This document shows positions 11,601-21,514 of a stretch of DNA of 64,000 nucleotides, piece by piece (positions within the stretch are counted from its first letter, which is position 1; the number at the start of each line of letters is the position of its first letter). The DNA is from Eupeodes corollae (taxonomy: Eukaryota > Arthropoda > Insecta > Diptera > Syrphidae): the NCBI RefSeq assembly GCF_945859685.1, contig NC_079147.1, positions 230,078,765-230,142,764 of the forward strand. The letters are read 5' to 3'. A program made the position numbers and the translations under genes. The notes under the pieces are model-generated. The model made no database searches, was not told the DNA's origin, and saw only the letters and a list, made by a program, of their open reading frames with translations.

Positions 11601-12252
11601 AATGTGTGGCCCCAAAGTATCGCCAAGAGTGTCATTAAAGTTATCATCGAGCTACAAAATTGAGGTTCTATGAATTGTACATTCAAGAAAATGATATTTT
11701 TTCTGAGGTTACATTACCACGTCACTTCTATTGTGAAATGCACGTAATTTGAGTCCTGTAAATTTAAGTGAACAATTGAAAATCTCACATTTAGCCTTTT
11801 CAAATTCGTTAAGTTCGTATAAGCCATCACAGATTTCCAAATTTAAAGCTTGATTCATGGGGTCACTTTCTGTAAACCAAATTAAAAATTATTAATCTGC
11901 ACATCCATAATTACATATAGACAAAGATTAAACAAAAACGTACCAACAGCAGTCCTTGCATCACGTAAGGATCCTTCGGTTTGAGCAATATTCCGCTTGC
12001 AACGACTTCTATTATAGAGAGCCTTTGGATCATTCTTAAATATAAAATATATGTAAACAAAAAGAAAAATAACAATTATTTATATGTAATTTTGACAACA
12101 ATATTAATATTGTTTACTTTTATATTCAATGAGATGTCATAGTAGTTAGCTGCAATGTCTAGCTTTTGCTTAAGGGTGTAAAAAATTCCCCACTCCCGAT
12201 AAATTATTTGAAGCTGTTCTTCTGTGAGCGCAATTCTCTTCCATCGCTCCAT
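8628..12252 (-). CDS. TTC25: TTC25/ODAD4-like tetratricopeptide protein, nine exons, 557 aa
   Basis: Outer dynein arm docking complex subunit 4 family. The protein anchors outer dynein arms on axonemal doublets of motile cilia and, in flies, would act in sperm flagella and chordotonal cilia. Proposed coding exons, high to low coordinate: 12252-12118, 12034-11944, 11869-11718, 11651-11469, 11405-11196, 9714-9538, 9477-9182, 9122-8977, 8911-8628. All introns are GT..AG and phases agree throughout, giving 558 codons with stop and no internal stop. Start is MERWKRIALTEEQ. Residues ~1-125 form TPR-like helices (ALYNRSRCKRNIAQTEGSL). A conserved block follows (LGPHILQNEKYFHKALEKI). The C-terminal half has VMGDYVVLKARRVMPWKFEF, FVFGDKSTYR, a TPR ending LLHEIAKSQLINSRFDECC, and LLICKSHALL..IEKI, which parallels the human WLFHEIGRCYLELDQAWQAQ region. 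Introns 4 and 7 have weaker GTTAA donors. Intron 5 is 1.5 kb and the rest are short. Family identity rests on recalled alignment. Exon joins need transcript support. Confidence 0.78.
9896..10318 (-). other. Unrecognised 140-codon frame inside intron 5 of the TPR gene
   Basis: An open frame on the same strand as the host gene, lying wholly within its 1.5 kb fifth intron. It starts with a hydrophobic stretch (residues ~4-28) and has a charged middle (MGDPLVLTDRSNFKVVEID at about residues 52-70, then RIEEHVISFHVKLKSG). I recognise no family. The plus strand of the same intron has another unidentified 60-codon frame at 10759-10941. Both could be chance frames or remains of an insertion that enlarged this intron. 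Confidence 0.25.
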
Positions 12253-13393
12253 ATTTAAATTTTAACAAAATATGTGATATCAAATACAATTTTCTTTGAT
12301 GATTTTCAAAGAAATTTGATTGAAAAGTGTATTTTAAAAAATATAATGTAGATTAAATATGTACTCCGCTTCAAATAAATACTCAAAAATGTTTGAAAAT
12401 ACTTTATACATTTAGATCCAAATATTGATAGGTTTTGTGCCATCTGTTGAAGCTAACTACACCCTTAAGGTTTTAAGAAAAGAATTTGAAAAAAAAACTT
12501 TAAAAAATCAATTACTAGTTTTTCTTTCGGGCACTTTTCAAGTGCTAGCTTTTTACTAGGAAAAATTATTATATTTTTTTGAGTCAACTGAAGAGGAACT
12601 AAAATTAAAATAGTTATTGATTTGGAATAAAACTAGTTTCTTTTAAGTTTTGACGTTGGAACTTAAACCTTTACTTTAAATTATTTCCTTAGTTAGTTCC
12701 AGTATGAATCCTTTGGCCTTTTGATAAAGTTCACCGATATTTCGCTAAGCGCTAACTTAATTGCAGCAATTAACGATTCTTTGTCTACAAACTTCCCAAG
12801 TATATCTAATAATGTTTAAGATAAGATGAAGTTTGAAGATTGAAGGAAGTGCAAATTGTACTTCTCTGTCAAAGCTTCTATTAGGCAAGCCGACTGAAAA
12901 CCGCGTTATCATGTTGGTAATCGAAGTTTAAAGGTAAAAAATGTAAGACAATTTACGAAAATATTTTTCTAGGATTTCCTTATACCCAGCTGCTCAACCT
13001 CAACCTTAACTGTTCCATAATAAGTGCAAGCTTTCAATATATCAACACCTCCTTCGAATTTTTGATTACGCTTTTAACACCTTAAAAGGTTGTACCATCA
13101 GTACCACCGAAATTAAATAGTTTATAGCGTGAAAAACCATGTGATTACACTCTTTTTCCAGATTATTTAAGTTTTGAAAAACTCTTAGCATAACTTTCGG
13201 TTGTTCGTTAAGTAGCGGGTTTTTCTTAAATTGTATTCCTTTAAGATGGTTCGAATTTCAATAATTCTTATTTGTTGAGAGACTTGCGTTAACGCTAGTT
13301 TTTTGTTTTATTTTTGTTCCAGAATCACTAGAATCAGATGCTACTGTTTTTGTAGTTTTTTTTTTTTAATTGTTTGTCATCTTAAGCGAGTAT
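12253..13393. other. Upstream region of the TPR gene, no gene seen
   Basis: AT-rich sequence 5' of the TTC25-like start on its own strand, so its promoter and 5' UTR should lie here. I see no distinct TATA or initiator and no coding frame. The phrase ACACCCTTAAG occurs both at the gene's first exon and again near 12460, probably by chance. Confidence 0.4.
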
Positions 13394-14124
13394 TTAGCAT
13401 CGACAAGTGTCACAAAAACCTTCAATATTTAGAAAAATGTAAAAATGCTGTATTGGTATGATATTCTTTTTATTCAAAAAAGATTTGCAGCGAATTAATT
13501 TTTCGAAAATACTACTTATACTACTGAGTAGGCTTATTTGCCTATAACTTAGTGGATCACTTCGGGGTTTACCAGATTTCAATATTGGAACAACTTTTGC
13601 CATCTTCCATTTAACTGGAAATTATTGAATTTTAAAACAGGCGTTTATAAGAGAAGCTAAATAAACAATTCCACTCATTGAAAGTTCTTTAAGGAATTGA
13701 ATTAGAGTACCATCCATTCCAGGAGATTTTTTATTCTTAAGATCACATATCAAATATTCAATGTCTTCAACAGAAATTAATTCTTCTGTAGATAAGCTTA
13801 TTAAAGTTCTATTGAATTTAAAAAATAGGATCGTTGTAGAGGTTAGTAGTAGTATTATGATTGCTAGCAAAAGTGTTTGCAAGTGTATTTGCTCTGGCTT
13901 CGTTAGAAGTATGAACTGTCCCTGACGATTTTTGGTATTTGAATATTTTTCTTTTTAATTATTTTATGTATGTTCCAAAACGGTTTAGAATATTCTATGT
14001 TCCTGAATTTTGATATCGATTCTGTTATTAATTTGTTGAGATGGTTCATTTGTTGAAAATTGTGCTGTTGTCGGTATCTTTGCCAGTTCCGTCTACACAT
14101 ATTTCTTATTTTAATAAGCTTCAA
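13394..14124 (-). mobile_element. Jockey-like non-LTR fragment, endonuclease-RT linker and RT fingers
   Basis: Three consecutive minus-strand segments, in order from 14124 downward, match a jockey-clade reverse transcriptase. First is a basic linker (RRNWQRYRQQHNFQQMNHLN, then SKPFWNIHKIIKKK). Second is the RT start (LSTEELISVEDIEYLICDLK, then NKKSPGMDGTLIQFLKE). Third is the next finger motif (MAKVVPILKSGKPRSDPLSY then RQISLLSSISSIFEKLI). Stops and frameshifts separate them. The palm with the FADD box is missing, so this is an internal fragment of a dead copy. Confidence 0.75.
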
Positions 14125-14285
14125 AATGGTACGAGGAAGAAACCGTTTTTAAACACATTGATTGCCAGAAATAAAAAAAAAAATAAAAATCCTAAGAAGA
14201 AGAAAAATGTTTCTAACTAACGTTATAACTTAACACTAATATTACATTCATTCTTAGATTTATAGATTTACAATGCTTTAAGCAA

Positions 14286-14830
14286 TTTACAAGTATTGCA
14301 TTCATAAAACATTTCAAACTCGAAATTTAAATCAATCATTACATTACGATGGTAGAGAAGTCGAAATAATGGAAATTAAGGTTTTAAGCCGATTAGCGTT
14401 AACCTTTTTTGCTTTGGACAAAAATCGAATACTCGAATTTTCTCAAAAACTAACTAAGAGATTTTTTAAGGTTCTTTTTACAACAAAAAAACAAATGTTT
14501 GTATTGTTCCAGAAGGGTGCCACCAAAGAATTGTTATTTCGTGCTGATATTTCTGCACAAGCTTTTATACTGTTTTACTAATATTTTACGATCAAAAATT
14601 TCATTATTTTTATATTTGATTTTTAAAAAAATACTAAACATTTTTTTTCGAAATTCAATATCTCGAAAACGTGTCATTATTTTTTAACGAAATCCAAATT
14701 GTAAATTGTATGTATATTAATAAGCAGATGATATTTTTAAAATCAAATTGAAAACTTTAAAAAGAAACGCTCTAACTTTCTAATAAAAATTAAGTTTTTT
14801 TTTGAGAAATCAAATGACGTGAGCAAGTGC
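14286..14830. repeat. Noncoding dispersed repeat, family 2, copy 1
   Basis: Shares long patches with the copy at 50935-51760, including TTACGATGGTAGAGAAGTCG, a phrase close to GTTAAGGTTTTGAGCAGATT, and the poly-T/A rich arms with TCTCAAAAACTAAC. It ends with sequence like the GAGCAAG..CGTGCATTTTATTT end also seen near 53.2 kb. No coding capacity. Probably a non-autonomous transposon of unknown class. Confidence 0.55.
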
Positions 14831-15303
14831 GTGCATTTTATTTGTTCATAAAAGTTTAATCTCAGATTTAGTTCTGCTGTATAGAAGAAAGAAATTTGAT
14901 GATTATTGATACATTTAATTGAGAATATAATCGTTTGCTACTCTGTCATTTTTGTACAAATGCATCAAAATAATAAAAACAAATGCCAACTTGACATCAA
15001 ATCGCCTATCGTATTGTTTTACTTTTAAGAACACAAGTGTTACAACACTCTTGCAGAGCTTATGCTGTTTGCTTATACTGTCGGCAATACTTTAGAAGAA
15101 GTCTAACAATTTCGAACTCAGCCTTAGCCACATTTACAGCGTCATCCGTAACCATATATTTGGAAATAAATATTTAAATATTTTTCGTAGAGTAGGAATT
15201 TTTAAAAAAATACACGGTTTCTATGAACGTGTTGTTTGATTACATTTGTTGATAAATTTCAACGAAATTTCAGGAATTTACAAAACTATTGGATTTCAAT
15301 ATA
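14831..15303. other. No gene recognised
   Basis: AT-rich sequence with no convincing coding frame, ending at the TA target site of the mariner element. A plus-strand patch near 15036-15100 (LAELMLFAYTVGNTLEEV) looks mildly protein-like but has no support. Confidence 0.35.
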
Positions 15304-15305
15304 TA

Positions 15306-16545
15306 CAGGGTGAGGCAGAGCCGACTAACGAGTTTTGATGGGCTATAAATAACGAACAGTAAAACTACATTTTTTTATTTAAATCAGTATTCAATCCTTT
15401 TTTTTAATTATTTTTTGAAAATTATATCTCCAAGATGGCAGCCGTCAGCATTGACACACTGTTGTAGACGATCTCTGAAGCTTTCACATGATTTTCGGCA
15501 CATTTCGACTGGTTTGGCCTCGATTTCTGCAGTGTTTTTCTGCGCTTAACTTCTTCTATGGTATGTGAAAACCTTATCCTTAAGGTAGCCCCAAAGGAAA
15601 AAATCACACATGCTTAAATCTCTCCTCTACGAGAGACTAACCGCCCAGGGAACATTTTGCGTAAGACAGCAAGTCAAATTCGAGCTGTGTGCGCTCTTCG
15701 TCTTGCTGAAATATCTCCCAAATCATGTTCTTCAGCCATTTCCTCCAACCTTTGCTGAAGATAAGTTTCGAACATGACAACATAACGAGCGGACGTGACA
15801 GTGACGGTCCTGTTCTCCTCCTCAAAAAAGTAGGGGCCGATCACCCCAATTGGAGAGTGGAGTGGTCTTTCATGGAGCTGCCGTAGGTTATTCGCAGCCC
15901 TGCATCTAAAATTTTGTTTATTTACAGTTCCAGAAAGTTGAAAATGGACCTCATCGCTACAGAAAATAGTTGATATCGGAGGAATTTGTAGAAGAATTTG
16001 CTGACAGAGATTTTTGCGGTTGTTGTAGTCAGTAGCATTTAACTCTAGGATAAGCATTTATTTATAAGGATGGAATGATAAATCTTCGTGAAGAATTCTC
16101 CTCAAATAATGGTCTGAATTTCCCAAAGCTACGGCTTGTTTCCAGGCCGAGCAACTTGGTGACTGCTCAATTGACTCTCTAACCAACTGTACATTTTCGG
16201 GGGTTCTTACCGTTCTGGGTGCTCCGTGTACAAGTCTTCTTAGGGTACTTCCAGTTTCTTCCAAGTTCCGTATCCACAATTTGATAGTGTTTTGCAGAAT
16301 GAACAGATTCAGCGCGTAGAATGCCGAAGTGTAAACGAAAAGCCCTTTGTGTAGCGATCACAGAATGATTATTTTCGTAATATGCATGCACGACGAAACC
16401 ACGATGTACACTTGTCCAGACCATGATTACGAATAAAAACGGCATTACCGTACAATACAAAATATACCACTTATTAAGGCCTAATCTTATCTTATCACTG
16501 GCTAATGACCTCATTAAACTCGTCAGTCGGCTCTGCCGCACCCTG
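15306..16545 (-). mobile_element. Mariner-type (IS630/Tc1/mariner) transposon, full length, dead
   Basis: A 1240 bp element with terminal inverted repeats of about 29 bp starting CAGGGTGAGGCAGAGCCGAC on the left and, on the complementary right end, CAGGGTGCGGCAGAGCCGAC. It is flanked by TA (15304-15305 and 16546-16547), the target duplication of the superfamily. The minus strand encodes a broken transposase. Its parts are an N-terminal helix-turn-helix (HAYYENNHSVIATQRAFRLH), a second one (RRLVHGAPRTVRTPENVQL), the first catalytic Asp in CSDEVHF, NKQNF, and RQLHERPLHSPIGVIGPYFF. About eight residues are deleted before GVIGPYFF, and later QQD..AHTARI is frameshifted. Several frameshifts divide it near 16.28, 16.06 and 15.7 kb, so it makes no active enzyme. 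The type (DD37D, DD41D or other) was not determined. Confidence 0.88.
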
Positions 16546-16547
16546 TA

Positions 16548-17377
16548 TAAAGCTTAATATTTTTTAAGTTGATCAGAAACAATTTTACAAAATGTTGTCT
16601 TTTAATTAATTTATTCTGTTATATAGCTGGATTTGGAAGCTATTGATGTGGAAGAAGCGGAAATATATATTCAACTAGTCAGAGCTATGTGCCACACTAG
16701 CAATGAATTTGCAACCGAGATATTGTGACTCAACAGGTTTTACCCTTTTTTTGGAGCTACGTGAAAGATAAGGTCTATGCATAAACAATGCTTTACGATG
16801 GATTCAAATCCAATAAGATGAAATTTGTAAGAATATCGAAGACATGAAGATGATGGTTCTGCAAACATAGATAATTCGGTCATTCGGCTGATGTCATTTT
16901 AAATACAGTAAATGGCTTACCTCCCTCTCCTTATTAAAAAAATAACCATCAATTGATTTCTCACAAAAATTACTCGTTCTTTGATATAAAAATCAAAACG
17001 CGTATTGGAAACCCGTAGATATGAAAACAGCACGCTGCTTCATAGGTTCATTTCTTTTGGATATTGTTTAAAATTTTTGAATAAGATGAACACAAGTTTC
17101 AAAGCAACCCTCTATATTCTGATGCTATTAACAACTATACACTAAAAACTCTTTCAATGTAATCACGTTTCATGCTAACGCAACGGTTTGGATGTGGCTT
17201 TAACTTTAACAATAATCATTGTAAAAAGAAAACAATGGAAATGTTCAATCTTGAAATTAATATTATATTTCACTTAATTTTTGTTTTAAATATATAATAA
17301 AAATTTCATGCTGTATTTAACATTCATTCAGTTGCAAAATATTAAGGATTCAAAAAAGTAATCAAGTAATTTAAATA
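16548..17377. other. Intergenic, with a possible exon-like patch
   Basis: Mostly non-coding, forming the 3' flank of the first trypsin. At 16628-16727 on the plus strand an acceptor-like CTGTTATATAG is followed by a coding-like run (LDLEAIDVEEAEIYIQLVRA, then MCHTSNEFATEIL) ending in a stop. I do not recognise the protein. It may be a relic exon. Confidence 0.3.
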
Positions 17378-18151
17378 TTACTTCATTGCAGCTGCGTTTT
17401 TATTAATCCAAGGTCCAAAGTGCACAACATCAGAATAAATTCCAGGGTAACCTTTCTGACCGCATCCGTATCCCCAGGATACCACCCCAACTTGTTCGCC
17501 AGTTGCTGGATTTGATAAAGGTCCACCAGAATCTCCTTGGCAAGCGTCCTTGTTATCTCCATCGCCGCAAATCATACCATCCATGATTTCCTTTGCATAC
17601 TTGTATAAATTCGAGGAACATGTTTTGCCTGAAGTGTATTTGACTGTTACTTTCTGAAGCTTAGGTACCATAGCTCTCTTATCTTCTTTCGTATATCCCC
17701 AGCCAGTTACCTCGACTAGACTTCCTTCAGATGGATTAGAAGTAGCTAATTTGACTGCCTTCAGCTTGTTGCCAAACATAAAATCCGATGTTACTTTAAT
17801 CAAGGCCACATCATTAACCATGGTATTGGAGTCATAATCAGGATGTATTAAAATGGAGTCAACTTTTCTCACAGTACCACCAGTACTCCAAACATCTGAG
17901 CCAGCACGAACTTGCATATGGTTGATGTCACTCTGTGTTGCTTCGTGGATACAATGGGCAGCAGTTAGCACAATATTTTTGCTGTAAACACTGCACCCGC
18001 AAGCATGATTCTCAAGTTTTTGGAGAGAACACTGAAAGGGAAAATCAAGAATAGAGGCTTCAACGCCATCTATAATCCGGTCCTCAGCAGGAAGGGCGCT
18101 TACGCCACAGAAAAAAGCAAACGTCAAGATGACAAGTGCCAAGCGAAACAT
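17378..18151 (-). CDS. Trypsin-like serine protease 1, secreted, 257 aa, intronless
   Basis: An S1-family digestive-type protease that cleaves after Arg/Lys. It has a signal peptide (MFRLALVILTFAFFCGVSA) and a short propeptide cut at R25|I26, where the new N-terminus is IIDG in place of the common IVGG. The triad is H66 (TAAHC), D114 (NDVAL) and S208 (GDSGGP), and D202 is the Asp189 of the S1 pocket, which gives trypsin specificity. Canonical disulfides are C51-C67, C178-C195 and C204-C230. Extra cysteines C41 and C53 (chymotrypsin positions 31 and 44) replace the usual residues in a paired beta-hairpin, giving CGCS for CGGS. Trypsin 3 has the same pair. Length and domain are complete. The start is set by the signal peptide and a TATA-like box ~40 bases upstream. 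It is the first of five paralogues in the window. Confidence 0.95.
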   Translation of the reverse strand: MFRLALVILTFAFFCGVSALPAEDRIIDGVEASILDFPFQCSLQKLENHACGCSVYSKNIVLTAAHCIHEATQSDINHMQVRAGSDVWSTGGTVRKVDSILIHPDYDSNTMVNDVALIKVTSDFMFGNKLKAVKLATSNPSEGSLVEVTGWGYTKEDKRAMVPKLQKVTVKYTSGKTCSSNLYKYAKEIMDGMICGDGDNKDACQGDSGGPLSNPATGEQVGVVSWGYGCGQKGYPGIYSDVVHFGPWINKNAAAMK

Positions 18152-18189
18152 TTTGGCAAAAATAACTAATTTCTTACTTGAGTTAGGTG

Positions 18190-18197
18190 TTTTTATC
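18190..18197 (-). promoter_or_regulatory. TATA-like box of trypsin 1
   Basis: GATAAAAA on the minus strand, 39-46 bases upstream of the ATG. The spacing matches that of the boxes before trypsins 2, 3 and 5. It implies a very short 5' UTR. Confidence 0.5.
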
Positions 18198-18589
18198 CCA
18201 ATTAAACTAAGTTTAAAGTTTGTACATCAAAACACTTGTTTAAAGTCTAAAAATACCTACCTTAATTAAATTAACAAAAATATGCTAGTTATGTCATGAT
18301 TAAAATTTAAACAATACATTTCATGCCTTATCGACAGTTTATTAAGATTTGACGTATGTACGTAAATATTGTTACGTAACATAAATTGCTTGTTTACACT
18401 TCAACGTGTAGCTTTTTAATTTGTTATACAATTTTTCAGTTGAGTTTTATTCGGTCTCGTTAATAAAAATAAAACAATATTTACCGATCAAAAAGTAAGT
18501 AGGTGAACTATTTGCGACAATTTAAATTGTTTTCATCTCTATTTCAGATTTGTTTTTCTTTTGTTTTATATAATTTACCGGCACTCAAG

Positions 18590-19190
18590 GGGTTATTAAT
18601 ACCCTTTATATGTTGATATTAAAACATAGTGCGAGCGTTAAGAAAATGAGGAAAGAATTCAGAGGAGATACCGGTGCGCATTGGTCTTGAAAATTTTTAA
18701 TATCAAAATAGGAGGGAAAAACAGAGTTGGCTACAGCATTCCACATTTTCGATTTTTTTTTTTTTGATGACAGTATGTCCGCAATTGGTAGTACCCGTGG
18801 CATGATGGTTAGTGCATTGGACTGTCATGCCAGAGGTCTTGGGTTCGATCCTTGCCTATGCCATTTAAGTTTTTTTTCACGGGTACTACCTCTTGCGAGA
18901 AATTGAAAAATTCTCCAAGAGTAATTCTTGTTATGAAAAAAGTGCTTTCTTAAATTAGCTGTTCGGATTCGGCCTAAAACTGTAGGTCCCCTCCATCCCT
19001 GACACCAGTACTCGCACACAGGAATGGTTGAGAGTTGTAAGTCACTAGGCTCTAGTTCTCAACGGAATGTTTCGCCACCCAATTTAAATATTTTATGTCC
19101 CATATTGAGCTCAACTGTTAAGCATTCCTAGAAGACGAGTATTGCGGATGAATTGGTTAAGAGGTAGAATGAACTGGCTTGTTTAGTAGA
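18590..19190 (-). mobile_element. Jockey-like 3' end, split by a SINE
   Basis: Two blocks, 19190-19108 and 18787-18590 on the minus strand, together match the C-terminal end and 3' UTR of the jockey-like copies at 47321-47695 and 62781-64000. The shared parts are CATTCCTAGAAG..GAGTATT.CGG.TGAATT, then TCCGCAATT, then MWNAVANSVFP (family consensus MWNALP.SVFP), and the distal CTCAAGGGGTTATTAA. The SINE at 18788-19093 lies exactly between the blocks. The reverse-transcriptase core is missing (5' truncation). Confidence 0.7.
18788..19093 (+). mobile_element. tRNA-derived SINE, copy 1
   Basis: About 306 bp, near-identical in order to the copy at 60677-60985. The 5' region has a polymerase III A box (TGGCATGATGGTTAGTGC), an anticodon-loop-like CTGTCAT (anticodon GTC, aspartate) between weak stems, and a B box (GGGTTCGATCC). 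The tRNA-unrelated body follows (TACTGCCTCTTGCGAG-type, GTTCGGA.TCGGC, GGAATGGTTGAGAGTTGTAA). It is flanked by imperfect 14 bp direct repeats starting TATGTCC (18774-18787 and 19094-19107, 11 of 14 matching), as left by target-primed reverse transcription. It is not a functional tRNA gene, because the acceptor stem does not pair. Confidence 0.85.
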
Positions 19191-19287
19191 TCAATGGGCA
19201 ATTTCAGACCACATAAGGAACTTCATTTGCAGAAAACTACAAGACCAAGCTCGCTAGACAACTTTAAGTGACATTATCAATTTGAAG

Positions 19288-20819
19288 TCACCGAAACTGG
19301 TTCTCGTGCCTCACCCTATCTCTTCGGTCCCTATCGGAAACAGTGCTACTGAACCGAAGGCTCTCAGCTCCTTCCAGTGCGAGGACGTCAAGACTGTAAA
19401 GGAGTTGCCTATCCAAAGTTTTACGGCTGACGTGGTAGATTAGCGGAACCGCCTTTCTATCCTGTATCAACCCTCGATTGTCTAAATAGAAGAAAGCTTC
19501 GGGGGCAATGTTGCAGCTTAAACATAAACTTTCGTAGTACTCATTTTTGGGGCAGTAAGCCTTAAAAATTAAGCTGTTGTTTGAAGACATCGCTCTCGCA
19601 ATGAGACCTCTTTTGGGCTTAAGCAAGAAATTATCTATTCTGATTATGTTGGGTCTGATGTATAGAACCTGGTTGCAATGTGTGTACTTCCACTCTGGTG
19701 TTCTGTTTAGTCCAGGGCAATGTCGCGGACATTGTCTCTCAAACACCCAAATCTTTTAAATTTAAAATGGGGCAACGTTGAACCATACCAGGGACCCATA
19801 GGCAATCATCGGCCGGATAAGGGCCATGTAACAAATCATCTTCACAAACAACGTTTTGTCATTGCAAAGGCTCTCCTAGCTCTTGCCAGAGTAGCACTCA
19901 TATACTTGTCAAAATACAAGTACTGATCCAACCAGATGCCAAGGTATTTTACTACAAATTTATTCGCTAGTGGCTGCCGATTTGGAAAATCGATCACTAG
20001 ATTTCTCGAATCCTTTGAGGCTCCATACAACGGAGTCCTGAACAGAATAGTTTCCAGTCATCAAAAACTGCTGAATTTTGTCGAAGTCACTCTGCAAAAG
20101 TGTCTTGATTACCTGAATTTTTGCTGATGTCGCCGTACACTATTGGCTGAGTCAGCGTTTCTATCAAATCGCTGGTGTAAATGCTGAACAAGATCGGTGA
20201 GTTAACCGCTTTTTGTTGAAGACCATGCCTAATATAAAAGATTTCGGCAGGTGTTACATTGACAATTTTGACAATAAACCGTCTACAGTTAAGCATGTCA
20301 TAAAGCATATACCACCGTGGTTTACTTATTCCAAGTCAGGTCAGCTTTAGATACAGACCCTCTAACCATACGATGTCGAAGGCCTTCTCCAAGTCAACCA
20401 GACAAGCACCCGTGCATTGCCTTTTAGATTTGTTCCACTGGATATCAGAAACAAGCTTTGACGCCACATCAATATTGTCATGTCTCGCCTTAAAGCCAAA
20501 CTGATTATCCGGAAACAGAGCTCTATTTATAACCTTCTTAAATACCTTACTGATACTCGGCCTTACCTTACCTTACTGACTTATCGACTGAAGATTCGCC
20601 GGATTGTAGTTGTCCTTTCCCTTTTTCAGGAGAGGAAAATGTTGGATATACCATCGACACCTGTTGACTTTTTTTTCTTTAATGAATCGAAGATGAGATG
20701 GAGCTCTATCTTCGTAAAAAACAGGGTAATACTTCCGTTTTGCTAGGCGATTGTGGCATTTGCTAAATTTTCGTTATTGAACCTGGTAAAACCGATGTTT
20801 TCGGATCGCAACTGCGTTA
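19288..20819 (-). mobile_element. Non-LTR retrotransposon, 3' part (split by gypsy insertion)
   Basis: Minus-strand reverse transcriptase in broken frames. Upstream to downstream: KKKKSTGVDGISNIFLS (fingers), DNQFGFKARHDNIDVASKLV-type sequence near 20.45-20.5 kb, CLVDLEKAFDIVWLEGLYLK (motif A), RHGLQQKAVNSPILFSIYTS (motif B region), IDFPNRQPLANKFVVKYLGI, WLDQYLYFDKYM, and a C-terminal domain to about 19288. The FADD box region is degraded. The 5' continuation lies beyond the gypsy element at 26337-26850, and the frame VRNDITQ|LRSENIGFTRFN reads across the empty site when the gypsy and one GTTA are left out. It is a dead copy, older than the gypsy insertion. The clade was not determined. Confidence 0.75.
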
Positions 20820-21069
20820 TGTAGGATGGCTTTCGACCGAGCGTAAAAAAAGACGATGTTTGCTTTATGACAGTTTATTAGAGAAGAACGCTTAAACAGC
20901 TTCGAGAGCTGTGCTTGAAGATTCATTATTACGGAATGTATGTATTACAATTTAATAGCGGGAGGATCATACGATTGAGATTGTTTCTGTTTCTATTTAC
21001 AGAGCTGTATTGTAAAAAGAGAACAGTCGGTTGTGCAAGAGCACTTACAACAAAAATTTAATGCCTACA
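20820..21069 (-). repeat. Gypsy 3' LTR (element orientation)
   Basis: 250 bp, begins TGTAGGATGG and ends ATGCCTACA on the plus strand. It matches the other LTR base for base as far as I can read. The polypurine tract expected just inside it on the minus strand is not obvious (only AGGATGGCCGAG), which is weak. Confidence 0.93.
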
Positions 21070-21514
21070 GCTCGGCCATCCTGACCGTATAATCGACCCG
21101 ATTACAATTTTTCTTACATAGTTATAAAATTCTTTTAAACATACAAGCGTTTCAGTAAAACTAGCAGTTAATCGTTAAACATTTCGTACAAATTTTATAT
21201 TCGAAAATATAAAAATATATAAAAACAATGCAATAGCTTGATTCAATCAATAATAATAAGATATTATTGACTGGTTTCGTTTTTTCTCATATTCGAAATA
21301 CATGACTTTCTTCGTGCAAAATACTATACAAGTTAAATTATTGAATACAAATTAAAATTTTAAATCATACATGCAAATTTAATAAAATATTTCTAAAATT
21401 AAGACAAATTCCATCGACACTGTTGGCTGTGTAAACAAAATATATCAGTTTAATTATTGTAATAATATCGTTATTCAAATGTAAATATACTTTTTTTTTA
21501 TTAGGTCAAAGATT

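Noticed and set aside
18788..18860. Candidate tRNA-Asp gene
   Set aside because: A and B boxes and a GTC anticodon position are present, but the acceptor stem does not pair, and the same unit with a 230 bp body recurs at 60.7 kb. It is a SINE head.
21070..21514. env-like gene in the gypsy element
   Set aside because: Only about 445 bp lie between the integrase stop and the LTR, with no open frame of useful length, signal peptide or membrane segment.
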